Shown here piece after piece: positions 34,784 through 44,500 of a stretch of DNA of 64,000 nucleotides. This DNA is from Arbacia lixula (Eukaryota; Echinodermata; Echinoidea; Arbacioida; Arbaciidae), in assembly GCA_963669155.1 (NCBI GenBank), contig OZ022588.1, forward strand, positions 16,208,670-16,272,669, given 5' to 3'. Positions within the stretch are counted from its first letter, which is position 1. Every line of letters begins with the position of its first letter. The translations under genes and the position numbers were made by a program. The notes under the pieces are model-generated. The model was not told where the DNA came from. It saw only the letters and a list, made by a program, of their open reading frames with translations, and did not search any database.

Positions 34784-37700
34784 GAGATAGGGCCATGGTC
34801 ATGGGACTTACTGGAGTGTATGGCAGCTGTATCCTGTGTGCATGCTTCTGGTAATAGTCTGATGAGCCCCAGTCTTCAAACTCAGCCTGGCAGTCCACAG
34901 CTATGTAGATATGCTTCTTCAGAAGTTCCTGCCATCATAATGCCAAATACGATTGAAACCATTCAGTGCTACTGAGGCACTCTTCCACTAGTTTAACACA
35001 CAAAACCCATAGAGCAGCAATTTGTCCAGCAGAGAAGGTGTTAAACACATGATCTCAGCTCCCTAACATACACTGCCTGCAATGACTCTTAAATGTAACA
35101 GGAGGAATGCTTCAGGATGTATTTATCAACATTACTCTCACAGCAGCGTTGCAAATAAACTGGATTTTTTTTTTAACAGAGGTATACAACTCATGGACTT
35201 TTATTGATTTTAAAGCAAAGTTTTTTAGAGAAGATATTGTGGAATCTATCAGAACAAGTAAAGGGTAAAGTACGGAAAGAACAAATTAAATTAGAGTAGA
35301 AACAATTTGACATTTTAACATTTAACCCAGGAGGCATTCTTTTCCATATACCACATAAGTGTACAGAGGTGATTTAACTCAGCAATAATTTGTTAAAATC
35401 AAGGTGCCACCCTGAAAGTGTGGTTTACATAATGTCTGTAACAACACAATTTCTTTAGGTTAAATTCTCTCCGTATCTCAGCATTTTCCCCATAATGCAT
35501 TCATTTATGGAGGTGATTTTAATGACAAACGATTATTGAAAATCAAGGTGCCAACCTGAAAGTGTGAAATATCAAACATCTATGACAGTGTATAGTTTGT
35601 GAGGCTAGATTCTCTCCTCACCTCAGGATAACACACAAATCTAGGAGAATGATTTAAATCACAAATTATTTTTGTAACTCAAGGTGCCAAAGTGAAAGTG
35701 TAGGTCATTTCCCCCAAATTTTCTCAAGGTGAGATTCTCATCTGACCTCTGCCCTGCTCAGGTTAATGCTGGACTGGTGGGCAGGGTACTTGAGTTGTAG
35801 GAGTCTGAGGAGATAGCCGGTGAGGTGGGAGCCCCCGATGTTCAGCCGTCTGCACTGGGCAGATTGCAGCTGGCCGTCGACCACAGGCAGGATGTAGGTG
35901 GTCTGAAAACCTGATGATAGGACTAGCGCACAGGCCTTGGATGAATCTAATAAAACACACACAAATCTCATTCTCCTCAGCTTTGTTGTATAGTGAAACT
36001 TATATAGTAATAATAATAATAATCCGCTTTTATATAGCGCTTTCCTAGTACAAACTACCACTCAAAGCGATTGATCATAACCGTAGATTTAGCCAAGCAG
36101 CCAAGTATGTAGCGCTGGAAGCTAGTTGATCTAATTAGATCAGGAATGCTATATTCTAGCCAGGTACCCATTTACTACACCTGGGTTGAGGGGGACAAAC
36201 ATAAGCAAAACACCTTGTCCATGGTTGTAAGCAATATGCACCAGGCTTGGTGGTCATGCTTTTCCAATGCTCCGCGAACCCAAATTGTTCCATGTGTTGT
36301 ACAGCCTGCCATTTAGAAATGGGTCCGAAGCTTAGAATGGATTGAATATTGTTCGCAGAAGCAGCGGCAGCTAGCCCGGATTCCTCGGGGAACGAGGGCC
36401 GCCATGGTTCTGACGAGGAGTTTGAGGATTTTATATGTGAGAAAGACTCTTTGAAAACTTTGCTCGATGGACAGAGACAGCTAGAAGCCCAACTTGCAGC
36501 TTCAATTGAATTTGATAGCTATATGATAGTGGATTTAGATGCAGATAAATCTGGACAGGAACAGAAAGAACACGAAATGAAAGCGGAAATGGAATTACTC
36601 CAAGCTGATGTCGCTAAACAACGCATCACTGTCAACAAGCAGGAGCGGCTTTCAAGAAGAAACAACTGAAGAATAGTGGGAATGGAGACGTCTCTGAATG
36701 AAAACTGTGTTGGAAACTTTGTGAAGGTGGTCCCCATGTACAGATTTCAAGGAGAAACATTATCCAAGGAACATGAGAGATATGTTGTCTTGAAGAGGTG
36801 GTCAGGTGTGTCAGCATCACAGTCGCGTGGTGTTTGACACTTTAATTATAGCGAAGGCGAGACTTCAACATCTGTGTGCACCATTATCAATTTATTATGG
36901 TCCATTGTATAAGTCTATGGGGCCATGCCAGAAAGCATGACAGGATCTAATTGCAATTTGTAAACTACAAAGAATGTCTGAGTCATTATAGAAACTGATT
37001 GACTGCCATAGATATATATATACTGAGGTGATCACTAAAGCAGGTATCCATATACATGTATCATGATTTTGCATCACATGCACATTTATGTTCCTACTTT
37101 CTAATAGGTCTTTTATGTAAAACCAAAATTTCCTAGTCAATAGTATGTACATGTTGTTTTTTTCATTCCATAACAAATCAAATACAGGGAGAACACTACC
37201 ACACAGGTCTCGTATGAATCAAGTTAAAGAATGAAAGGAATCATTTCTTTGTTCACTCACCAGTGTTGGGACTGTTGTAGTACAGGCTAAAGAGGCTGTC
37301 AACACCATACGCAACACTTGGAACGCCATAGCACTCAAACAGCAGTTCAGACATGGCTGATACAGGGGGAGCAAGTAAAGTGGAAATACAAATAGAACTC
37401 AAGTCAACTTCAATTAATTGCAGTATGTATTTATTAAAAAAAAAAAAACATACATATCTCGACTGAAAAGCCTGGAGACTAAACAAGACTATTACATACT
37501 AACAAAGAGTAATTCAGCAGGGCATAAATTTTTCTTCAAGTGGCTAAAATGGGCTGTATGCATCTCAAAGCAATCACTTTCCTAGGTTTCTGCTCAATTG
37601 TGTACCCTTAAAAATGGCAAGAGCAATTGCCTGTTGCCCGCAAACAATTTCAATAAAGATCAACCAGCATAATAAAAAATGCAAAAAAAAAAAAACCTTG

Positions 37701-40263
37701 TGCTACGAAAACAGCCCTTTTTATTGCATGAAAAGTGTTTGCTCTATATGTTAATGTTGAGCTTTTGCTTGATAATTAATTCTTGGAAATTTGGATTTTG
37801 TTTGCAGTCTTGTCCGTGTCCATTCTGGTGTAATAGTGTATAACACCAGAAGCTGACATGGGTCCTTAACACTTTCAATGCCAGGCAATGTTTGGCTCTA
37901 TGGCAGTTGTGTATATTACCCGTCAATAAATTCATATGTGGCATAAAAAGAGTTAACAAAATATTGATGTCTCTGCGCAGAGAATAAGACGACTGTCCCC
38001 CATAATTGGAGTATGGAGTATTACTTGTGATGCAGCAATTCTTCCTATCACATATAGCCGAAATCAAGCGATATCACCTCGTGATACCGATATCTGATCA
38101 ACTGCGCTTGGGACGTATAATTCCGGTAAGAGTTTGGTATGTATTCAATTCACGCAATAACGCACGGAATCTGTAATTTCGACCCTCGTAAACCTCGTAA
38201 TATTAAAATGGAAGGGTTGTTAAATGGGCGTAGGATTTGAAAAAAATAAAACCAATCACTCACAGCGTTTTTGCCTACCTCAACACTGATTATGGATGGA
38301 CTAATGAAAGAATGAAAAGACAAAAGCAAGGCGATGGTTACAGAATGTTCATGAACTGGAAGTTCATATCCCAAGAATTAAAGGTACAAAAATTAGAGTG
38401 CCACACGTGTTCAGATTCGGAGAGCTATATGCGATAGGGAGAATTACATCTAGCCCAATTTGTTTTGCTAAGAACTGGCTGCGAAAAACACTATTTCATG
38501 TTAAACATAACACCAATACAACATAAGGCGCAAGGCTTCCTGCCTGGTGATTACTAGTGCTCTTACTAATGACACGTTTCATGGACTCACTTTGCCTGCA
38601 GTGGTGTGGGTTGCAGGTCGTCTCTGTCATGACCATGGGATGGCAAACAGCGCCGTCTGAGTCAATGCCGAGCCGCTGGAAGGCATGATCAAACACCTGC
38701 AAGTAACAATATGTGTTAGATGATTATGAGGAGAGACGTACAGGTATCATTTAGTATATATTGTTGTTGTAGTATTCTCAGTATTGAGATGTATCTGCTA
38801 CCCTCTACGGTAGTACAATTATAATCATTCTGTGTACAAAGTGCTACACTACAGTTGTGTCAGTAAAACATGTTATTAATTTCAGCACCTATTCATCTGG
38901 CCAATGATTAACATGTTTTCCATTTATAATCACTATTGCTTTCACAAAATTAAATGCAAATCAAAAAATGGAAAAATTTTCTATTTAGATAAAGATGAAC
39001 AAAGACATTAGCTCACCTGCTCTTGGGCATCATAGTGTGTCACCACATCGCGGTCAAACTGCGTTTTCAGCAACCATCGCACGGCTTCCACGTTCGGGAT
39101 GCCATTCCCAATCTGCGCTTCGGAGTCCTTCTTGCCACGCTGCTTGGCAATGATGTTGCGGAATGTGAGACGGGGGGCATTTTCACAGGCCCAACCCACT
39201 CGGCTGAAGCAGGAGCCTATCCAAATCATAAGGGTAAAAAAAAAATTGCCTTGCTCTTAATGTACCACATATGAATTACAAAATCACTTCCTGTGAAATG
39301 AAAATATATTTCATATATTATTAAATAATTTTTCTACTTTTTTCCTCAGTACTGGTAAGCCCCGCCTCCAAAAATTTCCTCCCACTCAAGATTCCAACGG
39401 TGACATCATCAAAGGTAAAGATGAGCAGTAAAATAGTCACAATTTATGCACATATCTAGCTATTGCAATGAATACTTAACCCACCTGCTCACAAGCATGA
39501 CGAGCTTCACATGTCTTTACCAATACCATCTAACAACCTTTCATATGTATGGGAATAATTGTTTGCTGTGTCACAAATTTGCAAAATATGCCAAGGAAGA
39601 AGCAAGAAGTTTGCATTATATATTTAACATGTGATGCTATTATAAGCATTTGCAGATATTCATTACAATGAACAGTTATGTGCATAACTTTGTCTATTGT
39701 TCAGTTTATTTCTACATTTGATGATGTCACCGTGGGAATCTTGAGCTGGAGGAAAATTTTGGAGGCGGGGCTTAGCAGTACTGAGGAAAAATGTAGAGAA
39801 ATTATTTTAAAATATATGAAATATCTTTTCATTCCACACTATGTGATTTTGTCATAATACATACTATTATACACCAGCAGAAGTCAACATATATTTTGAT
39901 GTCAGTGGACCTTTACGATTGCATTTGAAACATCAGAAAATCATGGTACACAATACAAGTACAAATAACATTCTGTTTGATATCGCTCAGGTACTGGTAT
40001 ATTTTCTATGTTATAAAAATGATCAATGTTCTTCACTGGAATTGTATTATGAATGTTTAAACTTTAAACCAGCTCCTCTGAGCACATAATCACTGTATGT
40101 GTCATTTAAAACTGAAACTTTTGGAGCAAAATTTGTTAATATTCTTACCGTTGTCAAAGACAATGGGCACATTCTCAGTTTTCACATTTTCAGGATAAGT
40201 GTTCACTGGATCTGGTGACTGTTTCAAATAGTCGTCCTTGAAGTAAAATATGTTGGAGGACAT
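20744..40263 (-). CDS. ACTR5: ACTR5 (ARP5), actin-related subunit of the INO80 complex, complete, 16 coding exons, 704 aa
   Basis: Nuclear actin-related protein that with INO80C (Ies6) couples ATPase activity to nucleosome sliding. Coding exons in order: 40149-40263, 39017-39216, 38591-38696, 37261-37356, 35747-35946, 34812-34928, 33954-34046, 33447-33524, 30962-31084, 30209-30457, 29393-29492, 28538-28599, 24208-24302, 23433-23634, 22150-22261, 20744-20910. All are GT/AG, in phase, 2115 nt. Actin-fold blocks: [10 protein letters not shown] near residue 33; RAGWACE-type block; [20 protein letters not shown] and [10 protein letters not shown] near 141-170; [20 protein letters not shown] near 205. 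A charged coiled-coil insert spans about 280-545, typical of ARP5. [20 protein letters not shown] and GLAETLE follow, then VFVTGGN near 615 and [20 protein letters not shown] near the end. The protein is longer than human ACTR5 (607 aa) because of the insert. A 5' UTR intron is likely. Two exon ends seeded tandem repeats (20371-20795; 22509-23445). Confidence 0.95.
21826..22024. mobile_element. AACACAAC MITE, 199 bp short form, TA target duplication
   Basis: TA|AACACAACAAAAAAAGTAAG ... CTTACTTTTTTGTGTGTGTT|TA. It shares CATGCATGA(C/G)T.. ATTGGATTAATGTGATTTTCA blocks with the 56057 copy. It lies just downstream of ACTR5 exon 15, in intron 15. Confidence 0.8.
22509..23445 (-). repeat. Minisatellite of ~14 units (67-70 bp) derived from the ACTR5 exon 14 / splice donor junction
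   Basis: Each unit, read on the minus strand, ends CCAGAATCAACTAGTTCAG|GTAGGTGTAC, which is the real end of exon 14 plus its donor (exon end at 23433). Thirteen extra copies run into intron 14. Units differ by a few bases and an optional TAC. Most keep a donor; the one at 22886 has CAG|CTAGG, the one at 23222 has CTG|GTAGG, and the one at 23365 has a better consensus CAG|GTAAG. A pyrimidine-rich stretch ending CACACCAG precedes each. Confidence 0.93.
24778..25436. mobile_element. Tc1-like non-autonomous element, 659 bp
   Basis: Ends AAGTTAAGGACAGAAGTTTACA and (inverse) CAGTTGAGGCCAAAAGTTTACA, flanked by TA on both sides; the terminal AGTTTACAT(A) motif is typical of Tc1/mariner fish-type elements. 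No transposase ORF remains. ACTR5 intron 12. Confidence 0.8.
25824..27988. mobile_element. Second copy of the GGGGGTGTTTC MITE, split by a fold-back element; 3-bp CAG target duplication
   Basis: The left part 25824-25883 and the right part 27722-27988 match the MITE at 10244-10544 end to end once the insert is removed (about 327 bp). CAG occurs on both sides (25821-25823, 27989-27991), so the family shows CTG and CAG targets (CWG). It lies in ACTR5 intron 12. Confidence 0.78.
25884..27717. mobile_element. Fold-back DNA element, 1834 bp, ~655-bp inverted arms, 4-bp ACCT target duplication
   Basis: Left arm 25884-26538 and right arm 27063-27717 are near-identical inverted copies: position x pairs with 53601-x for over 600 bp with no indel, and only scattered substitutions were noticed. 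Termini are TGTAGTGACTC...GAGTCACTACA. ACCT occurs on both sides (25880-25883, 27718-27721). The inner arm has two and a half tandem units around GGCTCATCACTGGCGTCTAG. The ~525-bp core carries a TATTTAAG motif and no long ORF. Mirror-image ORFs in the arms are only a consequence of the palindrome. The class is uncertain: fold-back/Galileo-like or Ginger-like by ends and 4-bp target. Confidence 0.8.
27999..28461. mobile_element. MITE family with AGACAGGGTGACCC-type termini (copy 2)
   Basis: Begins about AGACTGGGTATCCC and ends GATACCCTGTCT. The interior shares blocks with the copy at 40449-41152 (ATGGAAGAAGATAC, GTAGCCTAGAGACC, CTGCTGATTCCTGC). It abuts the MITE ending at 27988, so three elements lie end to end or nested here. 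Confidence 0.75.
29145..29260. mobile_element. Fragment of the GGTGC-ended MITE family
   Basis: GAGTTTCGAGCTAATGAAGA..GCGATTGCAACTTCAGGCTA and TCTGATCGGGCTAATGAAGATG match the right end of 48890-49260. Confidence 0.65.
29330..29395. repeat. (CA)n microsatellite at the ACTR5 exon 11 donor
   Basis: CA-rich tract reaching to within about 10 bp of the exon 11 boundary at 29393. Confidence 0.85.
29513..29850. repeat. Purine-rich (GAGA/GGAGA)n tract next to ACTR5 exon 11
   Basis: About 340 bp almost pure A/G on the plus strand, so a long pyrimidine tract in the transcript just before exon 11. Confidence 0.9.
30540..30660. repeat. (ATC/CAT)n trinucleotide-rich tract
   Basis: Degenerate TCATCATCAT/TATCAT repeats, ACTR5 intron 9. 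Confidence 0.8.
31280..33170. mobile_element. TTAA-flanked inverted-repeat element carrying a tandem-repeat insertion
   Basis: TTAA|CCCTATCTAGCC at 31276 and GGCTATATAGGG|TTAA at 33171 are inverted ends with a TTAA duplication, as in piggyBac or Kolobok-type elements. The inner right segment (32870-33170) matches 19805-20136. Inside lies a different element (31331-32800). ACTR5 intron 8. Confidence 0.7.
31331..32800. repeat. Insert with ~170-bp tandem repeats and GCCTCCGCCACGAAGTGGCC head
   Basis: Begins with a GC-rich hairpin (CCTCCGCCACGAAGTGGCCGGAGGCAT) and ends GAGGCGGAGACATATTTATC then CGACTGCGCGGCAGTCG. Between are about seven degenerate units of roughly 165-175 bp marked by GGTCAATGAACTTTGCCAAA and TTTTTCAC(A)ATAAA. 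A related degenerate sequence lies at 7080-7320. Confidence 0.7.
34120..34343. mobile_element. Palindromic hairpin MITE (copy 2), 224 bp, TA target duplication
   Basis: TA|CACTACAGCTCAAAG ... CTTTGAGCTGTAGTG|TA; the arms of about 105 bp are nearly perfect complements, with a short loop around 34222. TA duplication fits Tc1/mariner-superfamily MITEs. ACTR5 intron 6. Confidence 0.87.
34611..34785. repeat. (GA)n microsatellite
   Basis: Nearly pure GA, interrupted by a G/C-containing stretch at 34640-34672; begins about 25 bp downstream (in transcription) of ACTR5 exon 6. Confidence 0.92.
36008..36300. mobile_element. Dispersed SINE-like repeat (AATAATAATAATCCGCTTTTATATAGCGC type)
   Basis: ATAATAATAATAATAATCCG then CTTTTATATAGCGCTTTCC, ending after TACCCATTTACTACACCTGG GTTGAG. 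This TAA-tailed motif recurs in many marine deuterostome introns as far as I recall; only one copy is in this window. ACTR5 intron 4. Confidence 0.45.
36349..36669 (+). pseudogene. Unrecognised acidic coiled-coil ORF, likely retrocopy or lone exon
   Basis: About 106 codons open, with a Ser/Glu-rich start ([20 protein letters not shown]) and a helical, charged rest ([20 protein letters not shown]). Downstream, another frame at 36711-36830 reads [20 protein letters not shown] then [10 protein letters not shown], also protein-like, suggesting a frameshifted copy of a longer gene. It is antisense within ACTR5 intron 4, immediately after a SINE-like repeat. I do not recognise the family; no poly-A tail is obvious. 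Confidence 0.4.
39292..39838. mobile_element. MITE with ~120-bp inverted arms (AGTACTG / GGCGGGGCTT)
   Basis: Left arm about 39292-39415 (CTCAGTACTGGTAAGCCCCG, then CTCAAGATTCCAACGGTGAC) is mirrored at about 39718-39838 (GTCACCGTGGGAATCTTGAG, GGCGGGGCTTAGCAGTACTG). Non-coding core. ACTR5 intron 1. Confidence 0.8.
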
Positions 40264-40448
40264 GGTACCTGAAATCTGAAAACAAAATAAAATAAAATGG
40301 GGGGGGAGGGGGGCATTACTTCAATTGAGCGAATGCAGGATGGAACAGACGGTCTACAATCTCTAAGCTATCAGTAGGTTTCGGACAACCAGCCCAACAT
40401 CTCCTCAAAATTTAGTGACCCCTATAATTTTGCCTAAAGTTGTTTTTT

Positions 40449-41152
40449 AAAGACAGGGTGACCCTTCTGCAGGTCAAATTTTGTCATTTTTTTTGTAAAA
40501 ACTACAAAAAATGGAAGAAAATACCGTAGATCTTTAGGAACTTCCTTCCCAATAAAAGAACTAGAAAGTGAATTCAAGCGGAGTTGCTTGATTTTGAAGT
40601 TTTGGGTGGGTCGTCTGAAACCTCCAGATTCTTGTAGCCTAGCCCTAGTGACCAAAGACCGCTCTTCGCAATGGTCCGCACCATTGCACCATTGTGCATG
40701 TGTTCAATGGTAGCAGTGCCTAATGTATTGCACATTGACGGGGGCATGGCATTACTTAGACAGGAATAACTGTCTCATTTGGGGCATTCTTTAATCGAAA
40801 TTACATTTTTGGACATGTAGCCCCGAATAGAAAAGGGTGTTCAGAGGAGCCAGATGCAATCTCAGCGGATCCACGTCGTAAAGAGACTGATTTTTTTGGT
40901 CTAGCCTCTAGGCATTACTTGTGAATATTCCCTATGTAAGCTGTTCATTTCAAACAAAAACAGGATAGTTTCTTCACTTTCCCTGAAAAGGGTCGTGAAA
41001 TGAGGCCATGGGCATGGCCCATGCATTAATATCATGAGTGTAATCAATCTTATACACAATATTGTTACATTTTTTTAAAAAAATCTACAAATCTACTGCT
41101 GATTCCTGCCGAGTTTCATGACTTTTGCAAAAAAATGGGGCACCCTGTCTTT
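40449..41152. mobile_element. MITE family with AAAGACAGGGTGACCC termini (copy 3, longest), carrying an insertion
   Basis: Inverted ends AAAGACAGGGTGACCC (left) and GGGGCACCCTGTCTTT (right) bound a 704-bp non-coding element upstream of the ACTR5 start, within its probable 5' UTR intron. Contains a nested 153-bp insertion (40758-40910). Confidence 0.78.
40758..40910. mobile_element. 153-bp short element inserted in the MITE, 10-bp target duplication
   Basis: Flanked by GGCATTACTT on both sides (40748-40757 and 40911-40920). Its sequence is related in reverse orientation to 2194-2350 and 2868-2935 (shared TCCAAAAATGTAATTT(C/T)GATTAAA and TATTCCTGTCTAATTCG motifs). SINE-like size and target length; the class is unproven. 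Confidence 0.6.
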
Positions 41153-41444
41153 ACGTTAACTCGGAATCGGTGAAAGTCAGCGCTGACATGGCTGGTCATC
41201 GCAGCAGACTTCCATACACAACTCCAAAGCTAGGCGGACCTTCCTCGACAATCTTCCCTGCGGCTAGCTGCGGCCGGGGCGGCCGCCAGTTTACGTCACA
41301 CTCACATACACAGCTCCATCCTCTGATCCTAGGCTAGCCAGGCATAGGACAGCTTAGATACAAGCTCAAACTCTCGCCTGCACAAAAAACAATACAAAAT
41401 TCACCATATTACAGTTTAATTACTTGTACTAGTCGTATACTCAC

Positions 41445-41530
41445 CTTCATTCAAGGCTCCATTCGCGACGGCTCTACAACACATGTAGTGCAATGCAACT
41501 GGCCTAGCTGGTGGAGCAGCAGTTGGTGCG
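41445..41530 (-). other. ACTR5: Probable 5' non-coding first exon of ACTR5
   Basis: On the minus strand a good donor (GAAG|GTGAGT) ends at 41445, and an acceptor (TTTTCAG) at 40276-40282 opens 12 nt before the ACTR5 ATG. The upstream limit is a guess. The exon would contain a four-codon upstream ORF, ATG GAG CCT TGA, followed by a second ATG that overlaps it. The two splice sites are seen; use of this exon is inferred. Confidence 0.55.
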
Positions 41531-44500
41531 CCGGTATATAGACGAGAAAACAGTTTACGTTTTGCGTATAAATCGCCGGTACCGCTGCTTTAATGTCGTC
41601 CGGAATTTAAATTAGTGGTATACGATTTAACTTACTAGCCCAACGCTGCGATTTTAACTTGACGGTGTTGTTGCCGCTGTTGTTGTTTTTTCTCATTGCT
41701 CAGATGCCGGTGATAACAGCTAGTGGTGTTCGCAACACGCAGTTTAGACATAGGGGACAACGCAGGTTCATAGGGCCCATTTCTCGAAACAATGACAAAT
41801 GTAAGCTGAGTTCTAAATCCGGTAAATCCGGTAGTTACAACTCCAACCTCAGTTCTGAATGCAAGGTCTTGGACCCTGTGCATCTATTGTCCTCCAGTGG
41901 ACGATCCTAACACTTATCTGAGTAGTGGCTTATGGAGAGGCAACGGTGGATCTAGGGGTAGGGGAGGTTACCCCCCCCCCCCCCCCCTCCATGTTGGGAT
42001 CTCACTAAAAAGAACAGTGGTAATAATTGCCCGATTACCCCCACCCCACCCCCTTGGCAAAGAGCTAAGGAAAGTTTTATATATCACGTATCATTTAAGC
42101 ATTTTGATATTTAAAACTCAACCAGTATTAATTGAACGTTTGATTGATCGATGTTACACATGTTGTGAATATAAAAACATAGGCATTTTTGTAATACTCA
42201 GACGTTGATTTTAAGTGTAGCATGTTTGCCCAGAGTCCCGATAACATGGTATCTCTGGCACAAATAATAAAGCATGTAAGAAAATCGATATATTTAGTAA
42301 CAGAAGGAAATGAGAGATTGATATCACAACAATATGCAAAGTGCAGTGATGTCTTATACACCAAGCCATAGACTAATATATGATTAGCTTAATTAAGGAG
42401 GTACAAGTACATGTAAGTGAAATCCATCAGAGTATTGTGTTCTTTAAAAAAAAAATAATAAAACGGGGGTTTTTGAAGTTCAAATTACAAAACTACTTTC
42501 CACAACCGGAATTTATTTCTTCCAGAATTAATAGTAACTCTTCAGCGTTCAATATAGGCCGATTATAGGGCCGACCTATCTTGCATCCCTAAATTTTATG
42601 ACTGAGTATAATGATTTGTATAGTGTAATAGGTCTGCCGTGACACGTACAAAACATTCTTTGCAATTTTTGGGGACATCAAAATGTAAGGTTATTCAAAT
42701 GTATCCCATCTGAGATTGAGTGAAGAAGGAGCATACCATTGAAAAAAAAAAACACTTAAAACACCCACGTAGTTCTATCATGATTTTGACGGTTAAAGTA
42801 ACGACGGTTTAAAACCGTAATAACCGATCATTGACCATTGTAAAACCATGGTTTTACCATTGTTTTTTAAACAAGGGATTAAGAGCAGGGAGAGGATCAA
42901 GAATGTGAAATGTGGAGGGGGGGTGGGAACAATTGAATAAGCTAGGACTGGGGAGGGAAAAAGAGGAAAGCATGACAATCGTGTGTGTGTGGGGGGGGGG
43001 GGGGGGGAGCGAGATGGATATCTACCGTTTCCTTCATCTCTCCTCCTCCTCCTCCTCCTCCTCCTCCTCCTCCTCCTCCTTCTCCTCAGCCTCCTTCTCC
43101 TCCTCCTCCTCCTTCTCCTCAACCTCCTTCTCCTCCTCCTCCTCCTCCCCAAATTCTCCTCCGCCTCCTTCTTCTCCTCCTCTTCCTCCTCCTCCTCCTC
43201 CTCCTCCTCCTCCTCCTCCTCCTCCTCCTCCTCCTCCTCCTCATTCGTCTATCTTATTCTTCCATGTCCCTTATTCTATATCTTCCTCCTTTGAGGTTTG
43301 TTACATTTTTATCTTTTTCTCTAACTACAAAGGTATCAATAATACACCAGTTCGTAGTTAGCTCTAGAGCAAGTTTGGTCACTATGATCTTTCCCTTTTT
43401 CATTAGGATAAGCAGTTGATTAATATATCATTTCAAAAGGAGATGTTACGTAATGTGCTTACCCGACATAGCAATTTGCGATATTCAACCTCTAATAAAG
43501 GAACCATCTCAAAACAGGTGACAAGAATAGTAGGCTACGGTCTGTGAACAATTGGGAAAGCTTCTATTACATTGTTTATTGTATGTTGTCGTTTGGCCCG
43601 TTGTCAAATACCCCATGATTGAACACCTTGGTGTTCTTTTATAAATTGGATAACAAGCATATTCTATAATAACTTATTAATGATGATGCTTATCTCAGTG
43701 ATTTAAAAACCAACAAGCTGGTTTGGTCACTATGACCTTCATCTGCTCATGCGCAAATTGTAATTACGAACTGGCTTATTATATCAATATATATTTCAAT
43801 AATTTGAATGTTTTCATATTAGTAGGACTGATTTCATTGTTAAAAGAAGAAGTAAAGTAACATATTGTAGTAAAATTAAACAATGGTATTAATTGTTTTT
43901 AAAAGGGTTTAAACGATTTCAGTTTGGTTCCAGAATAAGAACCAAATAAACAAAAAGAAAATATAAAGATAAAACATATAAAATATAGGAAAATATCCGG
44001 ACACCCCTTGATCAAATCTTTGAAGCCGTGTTTTCCATTTATATGATAAGGTAGTTTAATCCATTTACATCCCCTCACACAGTCCACAGCGAACCTATAA
44101 ACTAAAAAAAAATGTTAGATTCTGTTTTTTCCCCCTCGGGTTTACCCCTTTTGGAATGTAGGCGTATTCCTAAACATATAAGCCTATCGTGTTATCTGAT
44201 GAAGACAACACGATTTTTCAGGCTTTCTATAGAAAAATGAAATTGTTGGTATGTTTCTTCTGTCAATTTTTGAAAATGTTCGCCGCATTTTTTTTATGTG
44301 TCTTATATTAAATTTTAAAACAATTATAATTTTGTGAGTGATTATATACTGTCGAAAAGGAATCCGAGATCTTTAATTAGACCAAGGTGCTTTGACGATA
44401 CCATATTCCATTTTCAGAGCGGAAAGCGGAATATCTTCTGGAAATCAACCGTAAAATGTCAAAATCAACAGGTTGTTTAATCCCATTAATTGTTCTTTTA

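Noticed and set aside
34460-34975. 171-codon Arg/Glu ORF
   Set aside because: Translation of (GA)n; overlaps ACTR5 exon 6 on the other strand.
42793-43419. Poly-Ser/Pro/Arg ORFs
   Set aside because: Translation of the (TCC)n tract.
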